A stretch of 64,000 bases of DNA from NCBI GenBank assembly GCA_017516965.1, contig JAFXAP010000010.1:44455-108454 (forward strand), read 5' to 3'. The stretch comes from Clostridia bacterium. Lineage in GTDB: Bacteria; Bacillota; Clostridia; Oscillospirales; Acutalibacteraceae. The number at the start of each line of letters is the position of its first letter. The first letter of the stretch is position 1. The position numbers and the translations under genes are program-made. Shown here in pieces: positions 8,383 to 17,659 of the stretch. The notes beneath the pieces are model-generated. The model was not told the DNA's origin. It saw only the letters and a program-made list of their open reading frames with translations, and searched no databases.

Positions 8383-9241
8383 CGAAGTTAAAAATGTATT
8401 GATTGTAGGCTTAGGTCTTTTAGGCGGCAGTTATGCCAAGGCACTTACCCGAAAGGGTTTTGACGTAAAGGTTATAACTCTTAATCAAGATGATATTGAT
8501 TACGCATTGTCTGAAGGTTTTATATCGGGCGGTACAACCGTAGTAGACCCCGATTTAATAGCTGATTCACAACTGATAATATTTGCGCTTTATCCACACA
8601 CATTTATTGAGTGGATAGAAACTTACGGAAATCTCATAAAACCCGGTACGGTTATAACTGATGTTACGGGTGTAAAGGGATGTATTGTAGAGCGTGTACA
8701 AAATATGTTGCCTGGCGGTGTCGAGTTTATTTCGGCACACCCAATGGCAGGTAAAGAAACCTGCGGCGTAAGAAGCGCTGATGATAGTATATTTAAAACT
8801 GCAAACTACATTGTAGTGCCTACTAATCGCAATACACCTGACGGCATAAGACTTTGTTGCGATTTGGGTCGCGCGCTCGGGTTTAATGATATTTCGAGTC
8901 TGACGGTGCGTCAACACGATGAAATGATAGCATTTTTGTCTCAGCTTACCCACGGTATTGCAATATCGCTTATGTGCGCAAACGGCGACCCTAACCTTGT
9001 GAGATATACGGGTGACTCGTTCCGTGACCTTACGAGAATTGCAAACATAAATGACGAAATGTGGAGTGAGTTGTTTTTAGCCAATCGCGATGCGTTACTT
9101 CAGGAAATGGATGGCTATCGCGATGCGTTTAATCGACTTTACGACACAATAAAAGCGGGTGACCGCGAGGCTATGCGCGATATGATGAGACTGTCAAGCG
9201 CCAGAAGAAAGACATTTAACGAGGGTGAAAAACTGATATGA
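8372..9241 (+). CDS. tyrA: Prephenate dehydrogenase
   Basis: TyrA (289 residues) oxidatively decarboxylates prephenate to 4-hydroxyphenylpyruvate, the tyrosine branch. The dinucleotide-binding GLGLLGGSYAKAL is at residues 13-25. TDVTGVKG, SAHPMAGKE and QLTHGIAI carry the catalytic histidine and substrate contacts. No ACT domain follows, so the protein lacks the common C-terminal regulatory module. It overlaps aroA and its stop overlaps the aroF start (ATGA), consistent with coupled expression. Confidence 0.93.
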   Translation: MNLNEVKNVLIVGLGLLGGSYAKALTRKGFDVKVITLNQDDIDYALSEGFISGGTTVVDPDLIADSQLIIFALYPHTFIEWIETYGNLIKPGTVITDVTGVKGCIVERVQNMLPGGVEFISAHPMAGKETCGVRSADDSIFKTANYIVVPTNRNTPDGIRLCCDLGRALGFNDISSLTVRQHDEMIAFLSQLTHGIAISLMCANGDPNLVRYTGDSFRDLTRIANINDEMWSELFLANRDALLQEMDGYRDAFNRLYDTIKAGDREAMRDMMRLSSARRKTFNEGEKLI

Positions 9242-10269
9242 GTATGGATTTTAAAAGGAAGTTGCCGATTCCGAAAGAGATAAAGGAGCAATACCCCGTA
9301 ACCGAAAAATTGGCGGCGGTAAAGGCGCAGCGCGACGCCGATATAAAGGCGGTGTTTAAAGGTGAATCTGACAAGTTTTTGTTAATCATTGGTCCTTGCT
9401 CTGCTGACAATGAAGAGGCTGTTCTTGATTATATGGGCAGACTAAAAAAGGTGGCAGATGAAGTCGATGATAAAATACTTATAATACCGCGTGTTTACAC
9501 AAATAAACCGCGTACCACGGGTGAAGGTTATAAGGGAATGTTACATCAACCAAATCCCGAGGAACAGCCTGATATGCTAAAGGGTATTATTGCTATTCGT
9601 GATTTGCATATGAGAGCGCTCAGTGACTATGGTTTTACCTGCGCTGATGAAATGCTCTACCCTGAAAACTACCGTTATCTTTCTGATGTTTTAGGGTATG
9701 TAGCAATTGGCGCGCGTTCGGTAGAAAATCAACAGCACCGTCTTGTGTCCAGCGGCATTTCAATACCTGTTGGTATGAAAAATCCAACCAGTGGCGACCT
9801 TACCGTTATGATGAACTCAATCAAAGCGGCGCAGACTTCGCACACATATTTGTATCGCGGTTGGGAGGTTACAAGTTCTGGTAACGAAACCGCCCACGCA
9901 ATACTTCGCGGTTATATGGATTTTGCGGGTAGAAATATATCAAACTACCATTATGAAGATATTGCGCATCTTTGCGAACTTTATGAAGAATATGGGCTTA
10001 AAAATCCATCGGTTATTATTGATGCAAACCATGCAAACTCATCTAAAAAATATCTTGAGCAGATTCGTATTTCTAAGGATGTCGTTTATAGCCGTAATCA
10101 TAACAACAACATAAAACATCTTGTAAAAGGTGTTATGATTGAAAGTTATATTGAAGATGGTGCGCAAAAGATTGGTGAGCACATCTACGGCAAATCGATT
10201 ACCGACCCGTGTTTAGGTTGGGAGAAAACACAAAATCTTATTTATAAAATCGCAGACAGTCTGGAGTGA
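9238..10269 (+). CDS. aroF: Class I-alpha DAHP synthase (AroF/G/H type)
   Basis: This 343-residue enzyme condenses PEP with erythrose-4-phosphate, the entry step of the pathway. IIGPCSADNEEA, PRVYTNKPRTTGEGYKGM, GARSVENQQHR, PVGMKNPTSGD and DANHANSSKK are the signatures of the E. coli AroFGH-like class rather than the AroG/KdsA-like class common in Bacillus. N-terminal residues 5-30 correspond to the region that mediates Phe or Tyr feedback in this class; which amino acid is sensed cannot be told. It is the penultimate gene of the operon, and a second in-frame ATG lies at 9244. Confidence 0.93.
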   Translation: MSMDFKRKLPIPKEIKEQYPVTEKLAAVKAQRDADIKAVFKGESDKFLLIIGPCSADNEEAVLDYMGRLKKVADEVDDKILIIPRVYTNKPRTTGEGYKGMLHQPNPEEQPDMLKGIIAIRDLHMRALSDYGFTCADEMLYPENYRYLSDVLGYVAIGARSVENQQHRLVSSGISIPVGMKNPTSGDLTVMMNSIKAAQTSHTYLYRGWEVTSSGNETAHAILRGYMDFAGRNISNYHYEDIAHLCELYEEYGLKNPSVIIDANHANSSKKYLEQIRISKDVVYSRNHNNNIKHLVKGVMIESYIEDGAQKIGEHIYGKSITDPCLGWEKTQNLIYKIADSLE

Positions 10270-10273
10270 TAAA

Positions 10274-10540
10274 ATGTCATCTTTTGTTATTGCATTTATT
10301 TTTGCGGCTTGTCAGGTTTTGCTGACTGAGCAGTTAATAAAAAATTATGAAAATAAAGATAAGAAAAAAACTGCAGTATTTTTTGGCGCGAAATTTTTGA
10401 CCTATGGAATAGGCGTAGGGCTTGTCATATTTAAATATGTATGGGACTTTTTATCAATTTTTTGCGGATTTATAGCCGGTGTTCCGATAGCAATTATTGG
10501 ACTTTTCCTTTATAAAAAAATATACAAGAAGAAAAAATAA
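10274..10540 (+). CDS. Small hydrophobic membrane protein of unknown function
   Basis: An 88-residue protein begins 4 bases after the aroF stop and closes the operon. It has about three predicted membrane segments: residues 2-22, a segment around 37-55 and another around 58-80. A very basic tail (YKKIYKKKK) suggests a cytosolic C-terminus. I do not recognise a family. Its position suggests co-expression with aromatic amino acid synthesis, for example in export or uptake, but this is inference only. Confidence 0.7.
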   Translation: MSSFVIAFIFAACQVLLTEQLIKNYENKDKKKTAVFFGAKFLTYGIGVGLVIFKYVWDFLSIFCGFIAGVPIAIIGLFLYKKIYKKKK

Positions 10541-10570
10541 TTTAATAGATTACATTAAAAATCAGATTAT

Positions 10571-10596
10571 AGGGACCGTCGTGAAGACGAGTCCCT
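10571..10596. other. Intergenic hairpin after the aromatic operon
   Basis: AGGGAC (10571-10576) pairs with GTCCCT (10591-10596) and an inner GTC pairs with GAC. No proper T-run follows directly; TTTTT appears 8 bases later. It may be a weak terminator or an RNA-stabilising end for the operon. Confidence 0.4.
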
Positions 10597-10637
10597 ATAA
10601 TGCGTTTTTAAGAGTTTGTAAACTTTTTATTTTTCAA

Positions 10638-10666
10638 TTGACTTTAACTCGCTGTTATTGTAAAAT
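10638..10666 (+). promoter_or_regulatory. Sigma-A promoter of pyrH
   Basis: TTGACT (10638-10643), a 17-base spacer and TAAAAT (10661-10666) precede pyrH by about 40 bases. A second AT-rich TATAAT-like element follows. This promoter probably starts the long pyrH-to-polC transcription unit. Confidence 0.7.
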
Positions 10667-10705
10667 AACAATGTATATAATATATATCTATAGGGGGAGT
10701 TATTT

Positions 10706-11410
10706 ATGAAACCCGTTTATAAGCGTGTATTGCTAAAACTTAGCGGTGAGGTATTAGCAGGCGAAAAAGGAACAGGCATCGATTTTGATAAGGTGACCGA
10801 GGTTTGCGAGTCTATCAAAGAATGTGTTGATTTAGGTGTTGAAATTGCTATTGTTGTTGGTGGCGGCAATTTTTGGCGTGGCCGTTCAAGTGGCAAAATG
10901 GACAGAACTCGCGCCGATCATATGGGTATGCTTGCAACTACAATTAACTCATTGGCGCTTTGTGATGCTCTCGAGCAGTTGGGTGTTACTTCACGCGTGC
11001 AGACAGCCATTGAAATGCGTCAGATTGCAGAACCATATATTCGCAATAAGGCCACACGTCATCTTGAAAAAGGCAGAGTTGTAATCTTTGGTTGCGGTAC
11101 CGGTAACCCATTCTTTTCTACCGATACAGCTGCCGCTCTTCGCGGTGTCGAGATTGGCGCTGACGTAATCTTTAAAGCAACAAACGTTGATGGCGTTTAT
11201 GACAGCGACCCCAAAACTAACCCCGACGCTAAAAAGTATGACATACTTACCCATCACGATGTTTTAGCGCAGGAGCTTCACGTTATGGACTCTACCGCGG
11301 CTTCACTTTGTATGGATAACAACGTAGATATTCTTGTATTTAATCTTAACAACCCCCACAATATTGTTGATGCCGTTTGCGGTAAATCAATCGGCACATT
11401 GGTAAAATAA
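10706..11410 (+). CDS. pyrH: UMP kinase
   Basis: PyrH (234 residues) phosphorylates UMP to UDP and belongs to the amino acid kinase fold rather than the NMP kinase fold. [12 protein letters not shown] at the N-terminus, [10 protein letters not shown], the [13 protein letters not shown] segment and [14 protein letters not shown] are characteristic. GGGGGAG lies upstream of the ATG. It stands first in the conserved Firmicute order pyrH-frr-uppS-cdsA-dxr. Confidence 0.95.
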   Translation: MKPVYKRVLLKLSGEVLAGEKGTGIDFDKVTEVCESIKECVDLGVEIAIVVGGGNFWRGRSSGKMDRTRADHMGMLATTINSLALCDALEQLGVTSRVQTAIEMRQIAEPYIRNKATRHLEKGRVVIFGCGTGNPFFSTDTAAALRGVEIGADVIFKATNVDGVYDSDPKTNPDAKKYDILTHHDVLAQELHVMDSTAASLCMDNNVDILVFNLNNPHNIVDAVCGKSIGTLVK

Positions 11411-11442
11411 TTAAGGCAAACTAGTGTCAAAAGGAGATATTT

Positions 11443-11997
11443 ATGAACGAACTAATTAAAAATACCGAAGCAAAGATGACAAAATCTATTGACGCGTTAG
11501 AGCGTGAGTATAAATCCATAAGAGCAGGTCGCGCTAATGCTGCAGTTCTTGACCGTGTTAACGTTGATTATTACGGTGTGCCAACACCCGTTCAGCAAAT
11601 GGCGGCTGTTTCAGTTCCTGAACCACGCACACTTCTTATTACCCCTTGGGATAAGACAACTTTAAAAGACATTGAAAAAGCTATTCTTACCTCTGAAATC
11701 GGTATCAATCCTCAAAATGACGGTACATGCATTCGTCTTAATTTCCCACCGCTTACCGAAGAACGTCGTAAAGAAATAGTTAAAGATATTCGCAAAAAGG
11801 GCGAGGAGGCAAAGGTTGCTGTTCGCAATCAGCGTCGTGATGCTTTAGACAAACTTAAAGCACTTAAGAAAAACAATGCTATTACTGAAGATGACGAATC
11901 AAACGGAGAGAAAAAGATTCAAAATCTAACCGACAAGTTCTGCAAAGAGATAGATGAACTTTCAAGCATTAAAGAAAAAGAAATAATGGAAATCTAA
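11443..11997 (+). CDS. frr: Ribosome recycling factor
   Basis: Frr (184 residues) splits post-termination ribosomes together with EF-G. The sequence has the expected three-helix bundle and beta/alpha/beta insert: LEREYKSIRAGRANAAVLD, VDYYGVPTPVQQMA and LNFPPLTEERRKE are conserved. AAGGAG lies 7 bases before the ATG. The gap from pyrH is 32 bases. An RNA hairpin follows the stop codon. Confidence 0.95.
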   Translation: MNELIKNTEAKMTKSIDALEREYKSIRAGRANAAVLDRVNVDYYGVPTPVQQMAAVSVPEPRTLLITPWDKTTLKDIEKAILTSEIGINPQNDGTCIRLNFPPLTEERRKEIVKDIRKKGEEAKVAVRNQRRDALDKLKALKKNNAITEDDESNGEKKIQNLTDKFCKEIDELSSIKEKEIMEI

Positions 11998-12003
11998 GAT
12001 GAA

Positions 12004-12028
12004 AGAGCGGATTTTTTTAATCCGCTCT
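12004..12028 (+). terminator. Hairpin between frr and uppS
   Basis: AGAGCGGATT (12004-12013) and AATCCGCTCT (12019-12028) form a perfect 10-base stem with a T5 loop. A T-run (CTTTTTTG) begins about 9 bases later, so it may act as a partial terminator or a processing site rather than a full stop. Confidence 0.55.
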
Positions 12029-12061
12029 AATTGTCACTTTTTTGAAAAAGAGGTTTTAAAA

Positions 12062-12778
12062 TTGTCTATATTCAAAAAGCGAAAAAACACTATGCGACAA
12101 TTGCCAACCCACATCGCAATTATTATGGACGGTAACGGTCGTTGGGCAAAGAAACGCTCACTACCGCGCACAGCAGGTCATGCGGCAGGTTCTAAAACAT
12201 TTAAAGATATTGCGAGATATTGCAATAAAATCGGTCTTAAATATCTTACTGTATACGCCTTTTCTACAGAAAACTGGAAAAGACCCAAAGAAGAAATTGA
12301 CAACATTATGAAAATCTTTAAAGAATACCTTGAAGATACCAAGAATTTTAAAGATGAGAACATAAGGTTGCAGTTTATCGGCGACCGAAGTGTGCTTAGT
12401 GAAGACATTCAGCGTCTTATGAAGCAATCGGAAGAAGATTCAAAAAATGCCACGGGACTGCATCTTAATATTGCAATGAATTACGGTGGCAGAGATGAGA
12501 TTGTTCACGCGGTAAAAGAAATTGTAGCAGAGGGTATAGATTCTGCTGATATTACCGAGCAGATGATATCTGATAAGCTTTATACAAAAGGTCAACCCGA
12601 CCCCGATTTTATTATAAGACCCAGTGGAGAATATAGACTTTCTAACTATCTTATATGGCAGTCAGCCTACGCTGAATATTGGTTTTCAGATATTTTGTGG
12701 CCTGATTTTAAACCAAAGGATTTAGAAAAAGCTATTGATGAATTTAACAACCGAAACAGAAGATTCGGTGGAATTTAG
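12062..12778 (+). CDS. uppS: Undecaprenyl diphosphate synthase (cis-prenyltransferase)
   Basis: UppS (238 residues) elongates farnesyl diphosphate to the undecaprenyl carrier lipid used for peptidoglycan and wall polymers. IAIIMDGNGRWAKKR contains the catalytic aspartate and Mg2+ site; YAFSTENWKRP and the C-terminal DFIIRPSGEYRLSNYLIWQ are canonical. The TTG at 12062 is chosen because AAGAGG is 8 bases upstream; frames extending further upstream would run through the frr hairpin. cdsA follows after 10 bases. Confidence 0.93.
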   Translation: MSIFKKRKNTMRQLPTHIAIIMDGNGRWAKKRSLPRTAGHAAGSKTFKDIARYCNKIGLKYLTVYAFSTENWKRPKEEIDNIMKIFKEYLEDTKNFKDENIRLQFIGDRSVLSEDIQRLMKQSEEDSKNATGLHLNIAMNYGGRDEIVHAVKEIVAEGIDSADITEQMISDKLYTKGQPDPDFIIRPSGEYRLSNYLIWQSAYAEYWFSDILWPDFKPKDLEKAIDEFNNRNRRFGGI

Positions 12779-12788
12779 GAGACAGATT

Positions 12789-13643
12789 ATGAAAAAACGT
12801 ATTATTTCAGGCGCGGTAATGACCGCTATTACAACTCTGATATTGATTTTAGGGCTTAAGGTTCAAACTCAAATCATAACAGCGTTTATTGCAATTGTTG
12901 CGGCGCTTGGTGTGGTTGAGCTTATAGGCAATGTAGCAAAATTAGAAAATATGGCTTTTAAATTGGTTTCGGCAGTATATACCGTAGTTATGGTGTTCCT
13001 TTTTAGTATAATAACTCAGAATATTTTTCAGCTTAACTGTTCAGAGCATTCTATTGTTGAAATACGCGCATTGGTTGCAGCGGTAATTACATCGGTTTTA
13101 TACGTTATAGTTTGCGGTGTTTTAACCATCATTTATGAAGAACAATTTGACCTTTCTAAGATAACAGTGCTTTGCGGTATGCCAATAATTCTTAGTTTTG
13201 CATTTTCAACAATTTCAAGCATGGTACTACTTACCGGCGGAATATATTATTTGTTGTTGGTACTTAACTTTTCTTGCATATGTGATATTGGTGCGTATTT
13301 TGTCGGCACCAATTTGGGCAAGACCAAGCTTTGCCCAAAAATCAGCCCTAACAAAACGGTAGAGGGTGCGCTTGGCGGAATTGTAGTAAGTGTTGTTGCA
13401 AGCTTGATAATCACACTTTGCTTTGGCTATTTCAATAAATTGTTACCCGCTTTGCTTCTTACCATACCGCTTTGCGCTGCGGGTATGGTAGGCGATTTGT
13501 TTGCGTCGGTTATTAAACGCAAATCAGATCTTAAAGACTTCGGTAACCTTATCCCAGGTCACGGCGGAATACTTGATAGACTCGACAGTATGTTGTTTGT
13601 AGCGCCATTGCTTTATTGCCTTTTGATTTTAGGTGTGATTTAA
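12789..13643 (+). CDS. cdsA: Phosphatidate cytidylyltransferase
   Basis: CdsA (284 residues) makes CDP-diacylglycerol, the branch point of phospholipid synthesis. The protein is strongly hydrophobic, with about eight membrane segments. The family signature lies in the C-terminal third (KRKSDLKDFGNLIPGHGG-ILDRLDS), preceded by GTNLGKTKLCPKISPNKTVEG. The ATG at 12789 follows AGGAGA by 7 bases. The stop overlaps the dxr ATG (TAATG). Confidence 0.93.
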   Translation: MKKRIISGAVMTAITTLILILGLKVQTQIITAFIAIVAALGVVELIGNVAKLENMAFKLVSAVYTVVMVFLFSIITQNIFQLNCSEHSIVEIRALVAAVITSVLYVIVCGVLTIIYEEQFDLSKITVLCGMPIILSFAFSTISSMVLLTGGIYYLLLVLNFSCICDIGAYFVGTNLGKTKLCPKISPNKTVEGALGGIVVSVVASLIITLCFGYFNKLLPALLLTIPLCAAGMVGDLFASVIKRKSDLKDFGNLIPGHGGILDRLDSMLFVAPLLYCLLILGVI

Positions 13644-14785
13644 TGAAAAAAATTATAATTTTAGGCTCGACCGGCTCCATAGGCACACAAGCGCTTGATA
13701 TTGTTCGCGCTAATCCTGACAAATATCAGGTTGTAGCTTTGGCAGCGGGAAGCAATGCAAAACTGATTGAAACGCAGGCGCGTGAATTTAATGTTAAAAA
13801 TGTGGCGCTGTTTAATGAAAATGCGGCGGCAGAACTTAAACTAAAACTTGCTGATACCGATATTAAGGTTTTATCAGGCGCTGACGGCGTGTGTGAATTG
13901 GCGTCACTTTGCTGTGATATGGTGCTTAATGCAATAGTGGGTATCGCGGGGCTTCGTCCAACACTTGTGGCTATAGATGCCGGACACACGATTGCGCTTG
14001 CTAATAAAGAGACACTTGTAACAGGCGGCGAGATTGTAAATCGAAAATTAAAGGAAAAGGGAGTAACCCTTTTGCCCGTTGACAGTGAGCATTCAGCAAT
14101 ATTTCAGTCGCTTCAGGGCGCCCCTACAGGAAGCCTTAAAAAAATATTGCTTACAGCATCGGGCGGTCCATTTTTTGGTAAAACAAGTAATGAGTTGCAA
14201 AATGTTACCGTAAAAGATGCGCTTAATCATCCTAACTGGTCTATGGGCGCAAAAATTACCATTGATAGCGCAAGTCTTATGAACAAGGGACTTGAGGTTA
14301 TTGAGGCGGTGCATTTATTCGGCGTTCCCGCTTCAAAGATTGAGGTGCTCGTTCACAGACAAAGCATTCTTCATTCAGCGGTAGAACTGTCAGATGGCGC
14401 TGTTATTGCACAACTGGGAACACCCGATATGAAATTACCTATACAGTATGCGCTCACTTACCCTGAGCGTGATATGTGTTTTGAAAGTCTTGACCTTTTT
14501 AAAATCGGCGCGCTTACCTTTGAAAAGCCCGACACCGACACCTTTAGATTGTTACCGCTTTGCATAGAGGCGATAAACCGCGGTGGGCTTTACCCAACAG
14601 CCATAAACGGCGCTAATGAGGAATCGGTTAGGTTGTTCCTTGAGGGTAAGATTAAGTTTTTGCAAATTGCCGAACTTAACGAGAAAGCAATGAATATGTG
14701 CGAAAACAAAACCGATTTTACAGTTGAGGAAATTTTTGAGGCTGATAAAGCCGCGCGAAAAATCGTAAGAGAGGCTGTGTTATAA
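13643..14785 (+). CDS. dxr: 1-deoxy-D-xylulose-5-phosphate reductoisomerase
   Basis: Dxr (380 residues) converts DXP to MEP in the non-mevalonate isoprenoid pathway. IILGSTGSIGTQALDI binds NADPH. ALANKETLV, PVDSEHSAIFQ, LTASGGPF and SASLMNKGLEVIEA provide metal and substrate ligands. It feeds, together with ispG downstream, the isoprenoid precursors used by UppS. The start shares a base with the cdsA stop. The upstream in-frame ATG at 13616 lies inside cdsA and is less likely. Confidence 0.95.
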   Translation: MKKIIILGSTGSIGTQALDIVRANPDKYQVVALAAGSNAKLIETQAREFNVKNVALFNENAAAELKLKLADTDIKVLSGADGVCELASLCCDMVLNAIVGIAGLRPTLVAIDAGHTIALANKETLVTGGEIVNRKLKEKGVTLLPVDSEHSAIFQSLQGAPTGSLKKILLTASGGPFFGKTSNELQNVTVKDALNHPNWSMGAKITIDSASLMNKGLEVIEAVHLFGVPASKIEVLVHRQSILHSAVELSDGAVIAQLGTPDMKLPIQYALTYPERDMCFESLDLFKIGALTFEKPDTDTFRLLPLCIEAINRGGLYPTAINGANEESVRLFLEGKIKFLQIAELNEKAMNMCENKTDFTVEEIFEADKAARKIVREAVL

Positions 14786-15466
14786 ATGAAACAGATAGAT
14801 AAAAATACCGTAAAGGCTGAAAATCAGTTAAGTGACAAACATGACGTTACATTTGAATGCGAGGGGAATAGGGGCTTGCGCGTAATGATGGCAGGCAATT
14901 CAATTACCTTACATGAGCCAAGTGAAAGTATTGGTTGGCATAATCAGTGGGGAATGGCGGCCTCCGCTAAAGAAAAGGATTATGTTCACGTACTTAAAAG
15001 TCACATTCAAACTATGGCGCCCGATGCAACATTTTGCATTTGTCAGGCGTATAAATGGGAGCGCGATTTTGCTAACGGTAAACTTGCATATCCGATTTAT
15101 GAGGATGCTCGTAATTTTAACGCCGACATAATAGTGGTTCGTTTTATTGAAAACTGTCCACGCAAGGATTTTGACCCTGAGGTCTTCAAAAGAGAATATG
15201 TTGATTTTATAGAGTTTCTCAATAAAAGTGGTAATGCTAAGGTTATACTTACAACATCTTTCTGGGAGCACGACGCGGATAGCGTTGTAGCAGAAGTGTC
15301 AAAAGAAATGGGTTGGCCGTTGGTTGTTCTTAATGACCTTGGCGAACTTGACGAGATGAAGGCTTTGGGACTTTTTGAACACTTTGGTGTTGCAAACCAT
15401 CCGGGTGACCTTGGTATGAAAACCATAGCTGACAGAATTTTTGAAGAGGTAAAAAAACTAATTTAA
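14786..15466 (+). CDS. SGNH/GDSL-type hydrolase-like protein
   Basis: A 226-residue protein starts directly after the dxr stop. RVMMAGNSIT resembles the SGNH block I nucleophile region. A C-terminal FGVANHPGDLGM resembles block V with the catalytic His, and an internal VILTTSFWE precedes it. It would be an esterase or acylhydrolase acting on an ester-linked acyl or acetyl group. There is no signal peptide, so it is probably cytosolic. The gene is not part of the usual dxr-rseP pairing, and its substrate is unknown. GAGAGG lies about 10 bases upstream of the ATG. Confidence 0.65.
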   Translation: MKQIDKNTVKAENQLSDKHDVTFECEGNRGLRVMMAGNSITLHEPSESIGWHNQWGMAASAKEKDYVHVLKSHIQTMAPDATFCICQAYKWERDFANGKLAYPIYEDARNFNADIIVVRFIENCPRKDFDPEVFKREYVDFIEFLNKSGNAKVILTTSFWEHDADSVVAEVSKEMGWPLVVLNDLGELDEMKALGLFEHFGVANHPGDLGMKTIADRIFEEVKKLI

Positions 15467-15475
15467 TTTTAGGTT

Positions 15476-16558
15476 GTGATTATCATTTCCGTTATTATTG
15501 ATTTTTTTAGCAAAATTATTTCATTTTTTTCTGACAATATATTACCATATCTTATAGCGATATTATTGTTTTTAATACTTATCGTAATTCACGAGTTCGG
15601 TCACTTCATAGCGGCAAAACTTTTAGGTGTGCGAGTAAATGAGTTTGCGCTTGGTATGGGTCCAAAACTTATAAAATGGGGCAAGGGCGAAACGAGGTAT
15701 TCAATAAACGCATTTCCAATAGGTGGCTATTGCGCTATGGAAGGCGAAGACGAAGAAAGTCACGATGAACGCGCCTTTTGCAACAAAAAGCCCTGGCGCA
15801 GATTTTTAATAGTCGTTATGGGCGCAGTCTTTAATTTGATATTGGGTCTGGTGCTTGTGTCGATTACACTTATTCCTCAAAAAAGTTTTTTGACCACCAC
15901 CGTTGGCGGCTTTGCAGAAAATGCTGTAAGTGTTAATTATGGACTGCAAAAGGATGACACCATTACCCACGTTGACGGCAGACGAATTTTTACCACCTAT
16001 GATTTAAGTTATGCTTTTAGTAACGTCGATGACGGAGCGATTGATATAACGGTAAATCGCGGTGGGAAAAGGGTACAACTTGACGGCGTTAAGTTTGCTA
16101 CGGAGCAAGCCGACGGAATAAATTATCTTACCGTTGATTTTTCGGTATATGCCAGAGAAAAGACGTTTTTAAGTTTTATTGACCACACATTTGATACCGC
16201 AATTTCAAATTGCGCAGTAGTTTATCGTTCGCTTTTTGATTTGCTTACAGGCAGATATGGTATAAGTGCGATGTCGGGTCCTGTTGGTGTTACTGCGGCA
16301 ATAGGTGAGGTTGCAAAACAAAGTTTTATGGACCTGGTTCCCATTATGGCGCTTATAACCATAAATTTAGGACTCTTTAATTTGTTGCCGCTTCCCGCGC
16401 TTGATGGCGGCAGACTTGTGTTTATTATATTTGAAATGATATTCCGCAAACCTGTGCCTAAAAAGTTTGAAGCAATAGTTCACGCAGCAGGTTTTGTAGC
16501 GCTTATTGCCCTTATGATAATAATTACGTTTAAAGATATATGGGCGTTGATATTTTGA
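15476..16558 (+). CDS. rseP: Site-2 intramembrane metalloprotease RseP
   Basis: RseP (360 residues) is an S2P-family zinc protease of the inner membrane that cleaves anti-sigma factors and remnant signal peptides. HEFGH at residues 39-43 lies in the first membrane segment and supplies zinc ligands. A PDZ-like region spans about 130-210, and LLPLPALDGGRL near residue 300 gives the third ligand. The GTG at 15476 is the only plausible start, with a weak AGG upstream. Its position between dxr and ispG is typical of Firmicutes. Confidence 0.93.
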   Translation: MIIISVIIDFFSKIISFFSDNILPYLIAILLFLILIVIHEFGHFIAAKLLGVRVNEFALGMGPKLIKWGKGETRYSINAFPIGGYCAMEGEDEESHDERAFCNKKPWRRFLIVVMGAVFNLILGLVLVSITLIPQKSFLTTTVGGFAENAVSVNYGLQKDDTITHVDGRRIFTTYDLSYAFSNVDDGAIDITVNRGGKRVQLDGVKFATEQADGINYLTVDFSVYAREKTFLSFIDHTFDTAISNCAVVYRSLFDLLTGRYGISAMSGPVGVTAAIGEVAKQSFMDLVPIMALITINLGLFNLLPLPALDGGRLVFIIFEMIFRKPVPKKFEAIVHAAGFVALIALMIIITFKDIWALIF

Positions 16559-16594
16559 CTGGGTTGAATATCGGTTTTAGAGAGGGTGTTTTAG

Positions 16595-17650
16595 GTGTAT
16601 AACAACACTACCACAAAGAGAATATATGCAGGTAATGTTGCCATTGGCGGCGGTGCGCCTGTTAGTATTCAGTCTATGCTTTGCGCGCGCGCTCACGATA
16701 TTGAGGGCAACGTGCGTCAGGCAGTTGCTTTGCAAAATGCGGGCTGTGACATAGTACGTGTATCGGTACCCGATATCAAAACTATAAAAACGGTAGAAGC
16801 ATTAAAACAAAATATAACCATTCCTCTTGTAGCAGATATTCATTTTGATTGGCGCTTGGCAATTGAGAGCGTAGCCGCAGGTGTTGATAAGGTGCGCATT
16901 AATCCCGGTAATATTGGGGACGAAGATAAGGTGCGCGAGGTAGCGCGCGTTTGTCGTGACAAAAATATTCCTATAAGAATTGGTGTAAACTCAGGTTCTT
17001 TAGAAAAAGAGATTTTGGCGCGTTACGGTTCTGCAACACCCGAGGCTATGGTAGAAAGCGGACTTTATCATATTTCTCTTTTAGAAAAATATGATTTTGA
17101 TAACATTGTTTTATCGCTGAAGTCCTCTGATACCAAGCGTATGTATGACGCTTATGTAAAGGCGGCCGAGGTTTGCCCATACCCATTACATCTTGGTGTT
17201 ACCGAGGCGGGTACTGAAAATATGGGCGTTATAAAATCGTCGGCAGGAATTGGCGGACTTCTCCTTCGCGGTATAGGTGATACACTTCGTATATCACTTA
17301 CCGACGAGCCTGTAAAAGAGGTTGCCGCCGCAAAGAAATTGCTCAAAGCATTAGGAATAAGAAAAGACGGCATAAAATTTGTATCTTGTCCTACCTGTGG
17401 CAGAACCGAAATTGATTTGATTGGTCTTGCAAAACAGGCAGAAGAGCGTTTTGCAAATATAGATAAAGATATAACGGTTGCAATTATGGGCTGTGTTGTA
17501 AATGGCCCCGGTGAAGCAAGCGCTGCTGATATTGGCATTGCGGGCGGTAAAGATTGCGGTGTTATATTTAAGGGCGGAAAGGTTATTTATAACAAGGTGC
17601 CCGAAAGTGAACTTTTAGATTTATTAGAACAAGAAATAAATAAAATGTGA
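16595..17650 (+). CDS. ispG: 4-hydroxy-3-methylbut-2-enyl diphosphate synthase (IspG)
   Basis: IspG (351 residues) is the [4Fe-4S] enzyme that turns MEcPP into HMBPP. The N-terminal TIM barrel (SIQSMLCARAHDIEGNV..., RVSVPDI) is followed by the cluster-binding domain with CPTCGRTEIDL and IMGCVVNGPGEA. Those cysteines and glutamate are the cluster ligands. A GTG start at 16595 has AGAGGG upstream. It completes the isoprenoid pair with dxr in the same operon. Confidence 0.95.
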   Translation: MYNNTTTKRIYAGNVAIGGGAPVSIQSMLCARAHDIEGNVRQAVALQNAGCDIVRVSVPDIKTIKTVEALKQNITIPLVADIHFDWRLAIESVAAGVDKVRINPGNIGDEDKVREVARVCRDKNIPIRIGVNSGSLEKEILARYGSATPEAMVESGLYHISLLEKYDFDNIVLSLKSSDTKRMYDAYVKAAEVCPYPLHLGVTEAGTENMGVIKSSAGIGGLLLRGIGDTLRISLTDEPVKEVAAAKKLLKALGIRKDGIKFVSCPTCGRTEIDLIGLAKQAEERFANIDKDITVAIMGCVVNGPGEASAADIGIAGGKDCGVIFKGGKVIYNKVPESELLDLLEQEINKM

Positions 17651-17659
17651 GGAATATGA

